Notes: a model not told the origin generated them from the letters alone. 64,000 nucleotides of DNA from an uncultured Tateyamaria sp. (GCF_947503415.1 NZ_CANNDS010000001.1:1088501-1152500); one strand, 5' to 3'. Numbered from the stretch's first letter, positions 1 through 8,148 are shown. Made by a program: numbers and translations.

Positions 1-445
1 CCGACAGGATCGCAGGCGCTTCCATCGCCGCGGCCACGGCAACCATGTACCCTTCGGACGCGATCCCGCTGCTGTCCAAGACGGAGGTCGCTGCCACAAA
101 GGTGACAATGGAAATCGACCCGTAATGCGCAGCAACGGCTGCGGCATCCAACCGGCTCAGATTGCCCATGACCTGCAACAGACCAAAAGCGACAACGGGC
201 AAGGCCGCGGACAACACGATGCCCGCCAGCAGGGACGCCGCCAAAGTGCCGTCAATCCCATGATCGGCCACGCTCACGCCACCTTTGAAGCCGATGGCAA
301 ACAGCAGGTAAATCGACATGCCCTTGGCCACGGCTTCGGGAATGTTCAAATCCGACCGGGCCAAGGACGCCGCCACGCCCAGCGCAAAACTCAGGATGAT
401 GGGCGACAACAGGTTTGTCGCCGCAAGGCTCAGGATTTGGTCCAA
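1..445 (-). CDS. SbtA-type sodium-dependent bicarbonate transporter (N-terminal part, cut by window edge)
   Basis: The minus strand is open from 445 to the window edge, so the C-terminal part lies outside. I start it at TTG 445-443, because GAGGGG sits about 8 bases upstream and the product then begins with a short polar stretch followed by a hydrophobic segment (LLSPIILSFALGVAASLARS). At least three further membrane segments follow, with FAIGFKGG near residue 50 and an AAHYGSISIVTF-like segment near residue 105. This pattern matches the SbtA/DUF897 family, integral inner-membrane proteins that import bicarbonate with sodium in cyanobacteria. It lies 25 bases downstream of a beta-carbonic anhydrase on the same strand, which supports an inorganic-carbon role. 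The TTG start and the substrate are inferred. Confidence 0.72.
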   Translation of the reverse strand, partial: MDQILSLAATNLLSPIILSFALGVAASLARSDLNIPEAVAKGMSIYLLFAIGFKGGVSVADHGIDGTLAASLLAGIVLSAALPVVAFGLLQVMGNLSRLDAAAVAAHYGSISIVTFVAATSVLDSSGIASEGYMVAVAAAMEAPAILS

Positions 446-469
446 AACTGTCCCCTCGGGTGGCCCGGA

Positions 470-1120
470 TCAAACGGGTTGAAAATCAAGCGTCTTGCCC
501 ATGAACTGCTTCAGCCCACCTTCGGCAATATCAGTCCAAAGCCCATGCACGCTGAGGGAGCCGTTGTTCACCCGCTCTTCCACGAACGGGAAGGTCATCA
601 GGTTCTCCATCGACGTGACAACGGCCAGTTGCTCAAGGCGCTGCGCCTTGTCCTCGGGTGCGGCCAAATCGGCCACTTCGGGGAACTTGGGGCGCAGGAT
701 GTCCATCCACCGACCCACAAAGCTTTCCTTTTCCTCCAGCTCGGGCGCGCGGCCCTCGCACATGTCGATACAGCCCTGCACGCCGCCACAACGGGAATGG
801 CCCAGCACGACCAGATGCGCGACCTGCAATACGTTCACGGCATACTCGACGGCAGCGGAGGTGCCATGGTGGTCGCCATCCGGCTCATAGGGGGGCACAA
901 GGTTTGCAATGTTGCGGTGGATAAAGAATTCACCCTGATCGGCGCCAAAGATCGACGTCACATTCACCCGACTGTCACAGCAGGAAATGACCATGGCGCG
1001 CGGACGCTGACCTTCGGTGGCCAGGCGCTTGTACCAAGCGCTGTTCTCTTCATAGGTCGTGGCCTTCCAGCCCTGATACCGCTGCAAAAGAAACGTCGGA
1101 AGCGGCTTCATCCTGTGCAT
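470..1120 (-). CDS. Beta-class carbonic anhydrase
   Basis: This 216-residue cytoplasmic zinc enzyme interconverts carbon dioxide and bicarbonate. The beta-class signatures are clear: SCCDSR with zinc ligand C47 and the D49/R51 dyad, then GHSRCGG with ligands H108 and C111. Length and the early QRYQGWKATTYEEN stretch fit the proteobacterial can/cynT group. The start is ATG 1120; a second ATG nine bases downstream is possible. It is the first gene of a leftward pair with the SbtA-like transporter, 24 bases ahead of that gene's proposed TTG start, so the two probably serve anaplerotic carboxylation or pH and CO2 homeostasis. It diverges from the gene at 1294. Confidence 0.93.
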   Translation of the reverse strand: MHRMKPLPTFLLQRYQGWKATTYEENSAWYKRLATEGQRPRAMVISCCDSRVNVTSIFGADQGEFFIHRNIANLVPPYEPDGDHHGTSAAVEYAVNVLQVAHLVVLGHSRCGGVQGCIDMCEGRAPELEEKESFVGRWMDILRPKFPEVADLAAPEDKAQRLEQLAVVTSMENLMTFPFVEERVNNGSLSVHGLWTDIAEGGLKQFMGKTLDFQPV

Positions 1121-1293
1121 GTGCGTCCCCGGTCAGTCTGTCATGTCGCCCTTGGAGGCGGTGATTAGCCCCATTTCGCAACAAATTCGAGCGAAAAGAC
1201 AGTGCGCGCATAACGATTTGGGAAGGGTCTGTGACCTATACCCAAGACCAGCCGTGGGGGCAGTAAGACTTTTGGGTGAGTAGAGGTGACGTT

Positions 1294-1674
1294 TTGTCAA
1301 CAGTAACACAAATTCAGCTGCACGAGTCCGTGCAGGTCAATCACGACCGCCTGAACGCGCTTTACGGGGAAATGGACCCCGCAAACGCGGAGGATGTCGT
1401 ATGTCGCGCGATGGAAGAACTGGCCCTGCGCATGGGTCATTGTGATCGGTTGTACCGCAAGGGTCAGCTCAATGATCTGCGCCGATCAGCGAAGTCACTG
1501 ATCGCGATTGCCGATCAAATTGGCATGGATGCGCTTGCAAAGGTCGCGGGTGACGTCGTCCGCTGCGCCGAAGCACGGGATCAGGTCGCCATCGCAGCAA
1601 CCCTGGGCCGACTGCTGCGCACGGGCGAGGGATCGTTGACCGCGATCTGGGATTTGCAGGACGTCACAATTTGA
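1294..1674 (+). CDS. Conserved small helical protein of unknown function
   Basis: The product is about 126 residues and rich in predicted helices (repeated Ala/Leu/Arg heptads such as RRSAKSLIAIADQIG), with no signal peptide or membrane segment. I do not recognise a named domain; the length and all-helical look recall a histidine-phosphotransfer bundle, but no conserved HxxKG phosphosite is visible. I choose TTG 1294 as start because AGAGG lies 7 bases upstream. An in-frame GTG at 1276 lacks a good ribosome binding site. It stands alone between the divergent carbonic anhydrase gene and the leucyl aminopeptidase gene. Confidence 0.6.
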   Translation: MSTVTQIQLHESVQVNHDRLNALYGEMDPANAEDVVCRAMEELALRMGHCDRLYRKGQLNDLRRSAKSLIAIADQIGMDALAKVAGDVVRCAEARDQVAIAATLGRLLRTGEGSLTAIWDLQDVTI

Positions 1675-1750
1675 CGGTGCCTGCGCCCACTTGCGGCGAT
1701 ATGCAAACTGGTTAGGCTCTGCGCAACACAACCGCAGGATCTTTTCCATC

Positions 1751-3121
1751 ATGACGCTTAGCTTTGCCGCTCGGACTGACACGACCCGGCCCGTTCGCCT
1801 ATTGGATGACACGGCCGCCCCAAGCTGGCTTGCGGATCAGCCCGAGCCGGTTCGGAATTGGGCCGAAACGCACGGTTTTACCGGGGCGATCGGTCAGGCT
1901 CTGCTTCTTCCGGGTGATGCAGGTGCCATTGTTGGATATGGCAACACAAAATCACGCGCCCGCGGTCGGTTCCATCTGGCCGCGGGCGCTGCCAAGCTGC
2001 CGGCGGGCACTTACGAACTTGTGTCAGACCTTGCCCCCGGCACGCTGGAAGTGGAGGCACTTGGCTGGCTTCTGGCAAGCTATCGGTTTGACCGGTACAA
2101 GGACCAATCGCCAATGGGTGCCGAGCTTGTAGCGCCCGACGGATTGGATGCCGCGCGGATCACTGCGATTGCCAATGGCGAAGCGCTCAGCCGCTCATTG
2201 ATCAATACACCTGCATCGGACATGGGGCCACCGGATCTGGAACAGGCCGCCCGCGATCTCGCGTCGACCTTTGGTGCGCAGATCAACGTGACAACGGGTG
2301 AAGATCTGATCGCGCAAAATTATCCGATGATCCACACGGTCGGGCGCGCTGCTGATCGCGCACCCCGTCTGATCGACATGAGATGGGGCAACAAAGGTCC
2401 AAAACTTGCACTTGTGGGCAAAGGTGTGTGCTTTGATACCGGCGGGCTGAACCTCAAACCCGGCAGCTCAATGGGGCTGATGAAAAAGGATATGGGCGGG
2501 TCCGCCGCCGTGCTGGGCCTTGCCCACATGATCATGGCGACCGGGCTGCCCGTGCAACTGCGCGTGCTGATTCCGGCCGTCGAAAACAGCGTGTCCAGCA
2601 ACGCCTTTCGCCCGCAGGACATCCTGACCAGTCGCAAGGGCCTTACTGTCGAGATCAACAACACCGACGCCGAAGGGCGCCTGGTACTGGCCGACGCGCT
2701 GACCTTGGCTGACGAAGGCGAACCCGATCTCATCATATCCATGGCCACGCTCACGGGTGCAGCGCGCGTCGCCGTCGGCCCCGACCTCGCGCCCTACTAT
2801 ACGGATGATCCTGAATTGGTGTCCGCACTTGAGGCTGCAGCAACGTCCACCGCCGACCCTGTCTGGCGGATGCCTTTCCACACGCCTTACGAGGCGATGA
2901 TCGAACCCGGGATCGCCGATCTGGACAACGCGCCCAAAGGCGGGTTCGCGGGCTCCATCACCGCAGCGTTGTTCTTGCGAAGGTTCGTGGACACAAGCCG
3001 CTACATGCATTTCGACATCTACGGATGGCAACCCAGCGACGCGCCCGCACGACCAAAAGGCGGCGTCGGCCAAGGCACGCGCGCCCTGCTTGATGCTTTG
3101 CCGCAGATGTTGAACCTTTGA
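1751..3121 (+). CDS. M17-family leucyl aminopeptidase
   Basis: This 456-residue cytosolic metallopeptidase removes N-terminal residues from peptides. The C-terminal catalytic domain is well preserved: a lysine/aspartate metal-site stretch (VGKGVCFDTGGLNLKP, about residues 220-236) and the family signature NTDAEGRLVLADAL, about residues 300-314, with the metal-binding Asp and Glu. The N-terminal domain is shorter than in E. coli PepA, as usual for the rhodobacterial form. The open frame extends upstream to 1691, but ATG 1751 gives the expected start, with AGGAT about a dozen bases before it. The NlpC/P60 gene begins within its stop codon, so the two are translationally coupled and may both act in peptide or muropeptide turnover. 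Confidence 0.92.
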   Translation: MTLSFAARTDTTRPVRLLDDTAAPSWLADQPEPVRNWAETHGFTGAIGQALLLPGDAGAIVGYGNTKSRARGRFHLAAGAAKLPAGTYELVSDLAPGTLEVEALGWLLASYRFDRYKDQSPMGAELVAPDGLDAARITAIANGEALSRSLINTPASDMGPPDLEQAARDLASTFGAQINVTTGEDLIAQNYPMIHTVGRAADRAPRLIDMRWGNKGPKLALVGKGVCFDTGGLNLKPGSSMGLMKKDMGGSAAVLGLAHMIMATGLPVQLRVLIPAVENSVSSNAFRPQDILTSRKGLTVEINNTDAEGRLVLADALTLADEGEPDLIISMATLTGAARVAVGPDLAPYYTDDPELVSALEAAATSTADPVWRMPFHTPYEAMIEPGIADLDNAPKGGFAGSITAALFLRRFVDTSRYMHFDIYGWQPSDAPARPKGGVGQGTRALLDALPQMLNL

Positions 3122-3888
3122 CAGACCGCCGCACAACACCCGACCCCCACTTGGTCGATGGCACGACGCCGGGCCAGATTTCTGCCGCCCATACAGATCT
3201 GCTGTCGCGGCCAAGCGGCCCACGCGACCGGCAACTCATTGCAGGGGCGACAGTCACTGTGCTTGTGCAGACAGACGGCCACGCCTATGTCCGTGCCGAT
3301 CTCGACGGCTATGTCGGCTTTGTTCCGGCAACCGCAATCGGCCCTGTCACGCCCGCAACGCATTTGGTCATAACGCCCGCCGCCCATGCCTACAGTGCCG
3401 CAAACATTAAGACCGCCGAAACGGCAACACTGACCTTCGGCGCAAAGGTCACGGCATTGTCGGACACACCCGACTTCATCGAAACAGCCTTCGGCCACGT
3501 GCCAAAGGCACAACTTTCGCCGCTGCCCTTCACGGCAAACGCCATCGAAACTGCGCGCCTCTTCCTCGGCACCCCATACCTCTGGGGTGGCAACACACGG
3601 GCAGGCATCGACTGCTCCGGCCTCACCCAAATTGCACTCACCACCGCAGGCATCCCATGCCCCGGCGACAGCGACCAGCAAGAGGCAGCGTTCGAAACAG
3701 CCAACGGCCCACACCAGCCCGGTGACTTGTTGTTCTGGAAAGGGCATGTTGCCCTCGTCACAAGCCCCACCCACATGATCCACGCCAACGCGTTTCACAT
3801 GTCAGTGGTCGAAGAATCCATCGACACCGCCAAAAAACGTATCGCGGCCAAAGGCGGTGGCGATATCACCAACCACTTACGTCCCTGA
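3118..3888 (+). CDS. NlpC/P60-family cysteine hydrolase with SH3-like N-terminal domain
   Basis: The 256-residue protein ends in an NlpC/P60 (C40) domain that cleaves D-glutamyl-type bonds in murein peptides. The catalytic Cys is in GIDCSGLTQ (about residue 165), the His in KGHVALV (about 208), and HANAFH may supply the third polar residue. Residues 40-130 look like two SH3-like segments, as in dipeptidyl-peptidase VI-type enzymes. There is no signal peptide, so it probably acts on recycled muropeptides in the cytoplasm. The start is TTG 3118, overlapping the aminopeptidase stop by four bases (TTGA), which supports a functional pairing. Confidence 0.88.
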   Translation: MTDRRTTPDPHLVDGTTPGQISAAHTDLLSRPSGPRDRQLIAGATVTVLVQTDGHAYVRADLDGYVGFVPATAIGPVTPATHLVITPAAHAYSAANIKTAETATLTFGAKVTALSDTPDFIETAFGHVPKAQLSPLPFTANAIETARLFLGTPYLWGGNTRAGIDCSGLTQIALTTAGIPCPGDSDQQEAAFETANGPHQPGDLLFWKGHVALVTSPTHMIHANAFHMSVVEESIDTAKKRIAAKGGGDITNHLRP

Positions 3889-3920
3889 TCTTCTTCTGGC
3901 TGAAAATATCCCGGGGAGCT

Positions 3921-3939
3921 CGAGGGGCAGCGCCCCTCG
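3921..3939. terminator. Perfect 8-bp hairpin downstream of the NlpC/P60 gene
   Basis: The sequence is a perfect inverted repeat, CGAGGGGC / GCCCCTCG, with a three-base AGC loop, 32 bases after the stop. No run of T follows on the plus strand. It lies between two converging genes, so it could stop or stabilise both transcripts. The preceding sequence (GGCTGAAAATATCCCGGGG) resembles an intergenic element that I recall as recurrent in Rhodobacteraceae genomes. Confidence 0.5.
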
Positions 3940-3980
3940 TCAGCAAAAATAAGTCGCGCCCGCGTCAGCGGACAATTGGA

Positions 3981-4328
3981 TCACTCAACGGCCCGGATCA
4001 GCTTGCGCTCCAGTACCCGCAACACGGTCTTCAGATCATGCCCTCGGCGCAGCACCTGACCATCCATACCAATAACGGCGTACATGCCTTGCTTGCCGCG
4101 CAGCTTTGGGCGCTTCTCAATCCGGTACATCGGGTTTTCCGCCGTCCGTCGAAACACGGAAAACACGGCAACTTCCTTCAGGCAGGAAATCCCGTAATCG
4201 CGCCATTCGCCCGCGGCCACCATGCGGCCATAAAGGGACAGGATCACCGACAACTCGGTCCGATGGAAAGCGACCTGCGGGCTTGGCATTTCTCGCAGAT
4301 TTGAGGGAGGAGGCGTGTGAAGCGTCAT
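3981..4328 (-). CDS. DUF2794 family protein
   Basis: The 115-residue product matches the alphaproteobacterial DUF2794 family by the run VAFHRTELSVILSLYGRMVA, the EWRDYGI motif, and a C-terminal basic stretch ending LRVLERKLIRAVE. Function is unknown; it is a soluble, basic protein without catalytic motifs. The open frame extends upstream to 4454, but ATG 4328 is preferred because the conserved region begins about 18 residues later and the upstream part would run into the paaI leader region. It is transcribed away from paaI and converges on the NlpC/P60 gene. Confidence 0.82.
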   Translation of the reverse strand: MTLHTPPPSNLREMPSPQVAFHRTELSVILSLYGRMVAAGEWRDYGISCLKEVAVFSVFRRTAENPMYRIEKRPKLRGKQGMYAVIGMDGQVLRRGHDLKTVLRVLERKLIRAVE

Positions 4329-4444
4329 GCCGCAACACTTGCGCGGCGCGGCCACAATTTCAAGAGGCAAGCCAATGCGCTTGAACGTGTTACAGAACCC
4401 ATGCAATGTCACGCCAGTCTGAAACGCATAAGGGAGGATGCCGG

Positions 4445-4879
4445 ATGACACCACAGCAGCGCGCCCAGCGCAGCGCCGACAGCATGTGGGCCTCTGACCA
4501 GGCCAGCCAGGCGCTCGGCATGGAGATCAAACATATCGCACCAGGTCACGCCACGCTGACCATGTCGGTGCGCGACGACATGTTGAACGGTCACGGTATC
4601 TGCCACGGCGGCATGATCTTCACGCTGGCCGACAGCGCCTTCGCCTTTGCCTGCAATACCTATAACATGCTCACAGTTGCCCAACAAAACCAGATCACCT
4701 ACCTCACGCCCGGACGACCCGGTGAACTGCTCACCGCCACCGCGACCGAAACAGCCCGCCAAGGCCGCTCCGGCACCTATGATGTGACCGTGACAGGCGC
4801 AGATAACCGCCAGATCGCCCTGTTCCGTGGCCTGTCGCGCACCATCCAAGGCACCCATTTCGACGAGGACGCAGAATGA
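4445..4879 (+). CDS. paaI: Phenylacetate pathway thioesterase PaaI
   Basis: PaaI is a hotdog-fold thioesterase that hydrolyses dead-end hydroxyphenylacetyl-CoA and related thioesters, freeing CoA. The 144-residue product shows the family core NGHGICHGGMIFTLADSAFAFACN, where the HGG loop and the following Asp shape the active site. ATG 4445 is chosen because GGGAGG lies 5-10 bases upstream. The ligase gene paaK starts inside its stop codon (ATGA), so the two are coupled. They are about 44 kb from the paaA-paaE epoxidase genes in this window, a split arrangement. Confidence 0.93.
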   Translation: MTPQQRAQRSADSMWASDQASQALGMEIKHIAPGHATLTMSVRDDMLNGHGICHGGMIFTLADSAFAFACNTYNMLTVAQQNQITYLTPGRPGELLTATATETARQGRSGTYDVTVTGADNRQIALFRGLSRTIQGTHFDEDAE

Positions 4880-6168
4880 AAGACCTCACGCCCGCCCCGA
4901 ACACCCTCGACCCCATCGAAATCGCCAGCCGGGACGAGATTGAGGCGCTCCAACTCGACCGCATGAAATGGTCCCTCGCGCACGCCTACGAAAATGTGCC
5001 GCACTACAAAGCCGCCTTCGACGCCGCGGGCATCCACCCGGACGACCTGATCTCCCTCAGCGATCTGGCAAAATTCCCCTTCACCACAAAACAGGACCTG
5101 CGCGCCAACTACCCGTTCGGCATGTTCGCCGTCCCGCGCGATCAGGTGAAACGCATCCACGCATCATCCGGCACGACAGGCCAACCGACCGTCGTGGGAT
5201 ACACCGAAAACGACCTCAGTCATTGGGGCCAGGTCGTCGCCCGATCTTTGCGCGCCGCAGGGATGACACCCGGCGATCTGCTACACAATGCCTATGGCTA
5301 CGGCCTATTCACCGGGGGTTTGGGCATCCACCTTGGGGCCGACGCACTCGAGCTTACAACCATCCCAATCTCTGGCGGCATGACACCCCGCCAAGTTCGG
5401 CTGATCGAAGACTTCAAACCCAAGGGCATCACGGTCACCCCGTCATACGCCCTGTCGATCCTTGATGAATTCACCGCACAGGGCCTCGACCCCCGCGCCT
5501 CGTCGCTCGAAGTCGGCATCTTCGGCGCTGAACCCTGGACCAATGCCATGCGCCGCGAAATCGAACAGGCCTTCGACATGCACGCGGTCGATATTTACGG
5601 TCTCTCGGAAGTCATTGGCCCCGGTGTGTCCATGGAATGTGTGGAAACCAAGGACGGGTTGCACATCTGGGAAGACCACTTTTTCCCTGAAATCATCGAC
5701 CCGAACACAGGTGAACCGGTGGCCGAGGGCGAAATGGGCGAGCTTGTCTTCACGTCGCTCACCAAGGAAGCGTTCCCGATCATCCGCTACCGCACCCGCG
5801 ATCTCACGCGTCTGCTGCCCGGCACCGCACGCACCATGCGGCGGATGGAGAAAGTCACAGGACGGTCCGACGATATGATCATCCTGCGCGGCGTGAACGT
5901 CTTCCCCACCCAGATCGAGGAATGCCTGATGGCCACCCATGGTCTCGCTCCGCATTTCCAGATCGAACTGTCCAAACCCGACCGCATGGACCAGATGCGG
6001 GTGCTTTGCGAAGCAAACGATCAGAACACGGATCGTGCTCACGCGGCTCAGGCGTTGGCCGCTCAGATCAAGCAGACCATCGGCATTACAGTAACTGTGG
6101 ATGTCGCCGACGCAGGGCAAGTCGCCCGGTCACAAGGCAAAGCCGTCCGGATCGTTGATCGGCGCTAA
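4876..6168 (+). CDS. paaK: Phenylacetate-CoA ligase
   Basis: This 430-residue adenylate-forming enzyme activates phenylacetate with ATP and CoA, the entry step of the pathway. Visible motifs are the P-loop-like SSGTTGQPTVVGYT (residues 96-109), the adenine-binding IYGLSEVIGPGVSMEC (about 240-255) and the hinge region near GRSDDMIILRGVNVFPTQIEE (about 328-348), all typical of PaaK. Length matches the family. It overlaps paaI by four bases. The following 149 bases before the converging AraC gene show no clear terminator. Confidence 0.96.
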   Translation: MKDLTPAPNTLDPIEIASRDEIEALQLDRMKWSLAHAYENVPHYKAAFDAAGIHPDDLISLSDLAKFPFTTKQDLRANYPFGMFAVPRDQVKRIHASSGTTGQPTVVGYTENDLSHWGQVVARSLRAAGMTPGDLLHNAYGYGLFTGGLGIHLGADALELTTIPISGGMTPRQVRLIEDFKPKGITVTPSYALSILDEFTAQGLDPRASSLEVGIFGAEPWTNAMRREIEQAFDMHAVDIYGLSEVIGPGVSMECVETKDGLHIWEDHFFPEIIDPNTGEPVAEGEMGELVFTSLTKEAFPIIRYRTRDLTRLLPGTARTMRRMEKVTGRSDDMIILRGVNVFPTQIEECLMATHGLAPHFQIELSKPDRMDQMRVLCEANDQNTDRAHAAQALAAQIKQTIGITVTVDVADAGQVARSQGKAVRIVDRR

Positions 6169-6317
6169 AGCATAGGGTTCTCGATCCGATACTGGACAGC
6201 CGACGCACGATCTACCGAATTGGGAATACGCTGTAAAAAAAACTTGAACTTGGCTCTTTCTGGAAAGCCTTGGAAAAGTCCGTTGCTGCTGCGGCACTTG
6301 AGGCGCCAAGTCGGGTG

Positions 6318-7310
6318 TCAAATCGCTTCGCGTCTGACCCTTCCCGGCGTCGTACCGAGCACTTTGTTGAACACATCTGTCATATGGCTTTGCGAGCTGA
6401 ACCCGCATGCGTAAGCGATCGACACAATCGAGTCATCGGAATTACGCAAGCTCCGTTTGGCGTGGGCGAGACGCCGTTCCGTGACATACCGATGTACGTT
6501 TCGGCCAGTGGCTTTTCGGAACTCGCGTGACAGGTGATACGGACTGACGCCAGCAATCTCGGACAGCTCTTCCAGGGTATGGCTCTCGCTCAGGTCTGCC
6601 TCGATATGATCGAGAACGCGTTGCACCCATCTGGATGAAGCAGCCGGTTTTCTTGGGCGTATGTCGCTGTGCCGCGTATGATGGCGCATGCGGAGCATCA
6701 ACAACGTAGCGGCCGCATCGATTTCTTCCTTTGTTGGGCTGGGCAACTCGTCAATCCAGAACCCTGCGATCAGCTGCGCAATGGCAAGCAGAGTGTCGTC
6801 TTCGGCGTGGCAGATCGCGCGCAGACCCGACCGTTCATTCAGGTTGATACTGCCACTGTCCGCTGCCTGAATCGCGTTATCCATGCGGGTAGCGTCGAAG
6901 GCAAGCTGTATGCTCCACCCCGAACGCGCCGCCGCGATCTCGCGTTCACCATTTGCAGGCAGGAAAACGAATGTGGAGGGCCTCGAAACGGTGCCAAGGT
7001 CCTCAAAGCCCGCAACCTCATAGGTGCCGTCAGACTTCCCAAGATAGATATCGAGGAAATGATGCTTGGCTGGCACTGTGATCCGGCACGCGCCGGGTCG
7101 CCGCACGACAAGTAGATAGTCCGACCCTTGGAAGTGCAGCGCTTCGTCTGTGGCATGGTCTCGTCTATGCATCGTTCTGAATGTCCATTGAAACGTTACA
7201 AGCCGACTTAGGTTCAGGCCCTCTTGCGTTCTTTCGACGCAGGCCGACGTATTGAAATCTTGCGATACGCGATCGTTGACAGGATCGAGCAAACTTCCGG
7301 AAGCCGCCAT
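6318..7310 (-). CDS. AraC-family transcriptional regulator
   Basis: The roughly 330-residue protein has an N-terminal sensor region of the AraC-binding-like type (about 1-210) and a C-terminal AraC DNA-binding domain (about 230-330) with two helix-turn-helix units, LEELSEIAGVSPYHLSREF and IVSIAYACGFSSQSHMTDVF. The frame is open to TTG 7334, but ATG 7310 is the first ordinary start; neither has a good ribosome binding site, so the start is uncertain. It diverges from the Dps-like gene by about 180 bases and converges on paaK. A similar architecture recurs in the AraC gene at 8145, so the two may control this small regulatory patch. Effector unknown. Confidence 0.88.
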   Translation of the reverse strand: MAASGSLLDPVNDRVSQDFNTSACVERTQEGLNLSRLVTFQWTFRTMHRRDHATDEALHFQGSDYLLVVRRPGACRITVPAKHHFLDIYLGKSDGTYEVAGFEDLGTVSRPSTFVFLPANGEREIAAARSGWSIQLAFDATRMDNAIQAADSGSINLNERSGLRAICHAEDDTLLAIAQLIAGFWIDELPSPTKEEIDAAATLLMLRMRHHTRHSDIRPRKPAASSRWVQRVLDHIEADLSESHTLEELSEIAGVSPYHLSREFRKATGRNVHRYVTERRLAHAKRSLRNSDDSIVSIAYACGFSSQSHMTDVFNKVLGTTPGRVRREAI

Positions 7311-7491
7311 TTGCGATGGGTGGTATGATTGCAAACAGGAACACGTGCGTGCACATCACGACGAAGCCTGTCGCCCTTTGAGGCGGTGTGTATGAGTCCG
7401 GTTCGAAAGAGCATCACGAAACTGCGCAGGTAAGGCGCGTCTGAATGTTGGCGTTTGCCCAACCAACCGCTCAACTGCCGGAGACACCTGC

Positions 7492-7941
7492 ATGATAGAG
7501 CCTGCTCAACTGCACGAGTCGCTGTGCCACATCCTCGGCAACACATGCCGTTTGTCGCGGACAGCCAAAAGCTATGAATGGAATGTGTCTGGGCGCGGCG
7601 CGGTTTTGGCACAGGCCTGCTTTCGCGAGCAGGCCGAAGCGATGCACATGTCGATAGACCCGCTCGCGGGCCATATTGTGGATTTGGGCGGCCACGCGGT
7701 GCTTGATTATTCGGATGGGGTTGTTGCGGTCAATCCGCCGACTGCAAACGGAATACCCACGCTCAGGGAGATGGTGCGCAACCTACATGAAGGGCATCGC
7801 CAAGCGATCCACTCGGTTGGCGCAGCCATTGACGTTGCGCGCGAGGCCGATGACGAAAGCACAGTGCAGCTTATGGCGACGCATCAGGCGGCGCACCGCG
7901 CGTGGCGGCGCAGGCTTGCGTTGGTTGAGCAGGACGTTTGA
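7492..7941 (+). CDS. Dps-like ferritin-superfamily protein with a degenerate ferroxidase site
   Basis: The 149-residue protein aligns without gaps to the first half of E. coli Dps: AKSYEWNVSG matches TKQAHWNMRG, and DPLAGHIVDLGG matches DTMAERAVQLGG. Dps proteins form dodecamers that bind DNA and oxidise iron with peroxide at an inter-subunit site. Here the E. coli ligands H51, H63, D67 and E82 align with E29, Q41, R45 and G60, and only D78 is kept (D56). The fold is thus likely retained while iron oxidation is doubtful. ATG 7492 follows GGAGA by 6 bases. It lies between two AraC regulators, which suggests stress-linked control. Confidence 0.7.
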   Translation: MIEPAQLHESLCHILGNTCRLSRTAKSYEWNVSGRGAVLAQACFREQAEAMHMSIDPLAGHIVDLGGHAVLDYSDGVVAVNPPTANGIPTLREMVRNLHEGHRQAIHSVGAAIDVAREADDESTVQLMATHQAAHRAWRRRLALVEQDV

Positions 7942-7965
7942 GGCAGTACCCGCAAGATTTCGATA

Positions 7966-7988
7966 GAAAGGTCACTTTCGAAAGGTCA
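7966..7988. promoter_or_regulatory. Tandem GAAAGGTCA direct repeat, candidate activator site
   Basis: GAAAGGTCA occurs at 7966-7974 and again at 7980-7988, a 14-base period. Direct repeats of this kind are typical of AraC-family sites. It lies 65 bases upstream of the small ORF at 8053 that precedes the AraC gene, so autoregulation is a reasonable inference. No binding data can be read from sequence. Confidence 0.35.
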
Positions 7989-8052
7989 TATCGAATTACA
8001 CACCTATATATCGCATATCAGATCGGACAGCAGTTGAGACCGGGGAGCGGTT

Positions 8053-8148
8053 ATGAGACAACAATTTGACCTATTCAGCACTTCCGGGCGGGGCATTGGG
8101 CCAAACGTGCTGATATTGACGGGATCCCGTCGGGAGCTGACACTATGA
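8053..8148 (+). CDS. 31-residue upstream ORF translationally coupled to the AraC gene
   Basis: ATG 8053 follows a strong GGGGAG ribosome binding site by about 6 bases. The frame runs 31 codons (beginning MRQQFDLFSTSGRG) and stops at TGA 8146-8148, overlapping the ATG of the AraC-type gene (ATGA). The peptide has no recognisable domain. Its role is more likely leader-peptide or coupling control of the regulator than an independent function. It is an inference from the ribosome binding site, the overlap and the otherwise empty upstream region. Confidence 0.45.
   Translation: MRQQFDLFSTSGRGIGPNVLILTGSRRELTL
8118..8131. promoter_or_regulatory. 14-bp perfect palindrome before the AraC gene
   Basis: GACGGGATCCCGTC is a perfect palindrome ending at the CGGGAG ribosome binding site of the gene at 8145. 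It lies within the small upstream ORF. It may be an operator or an RNA hairpin limiting initiation; the sequence alone does not decide. Confidence 0.35.

Noticed and set aside
125-1168. Long plus-strand ORF of 347 codons
   Set aside because: It is antisense to the carbonic anhydrase and bicarbonate transporter genes, both with clear motifs, and its translation has no family pattern.
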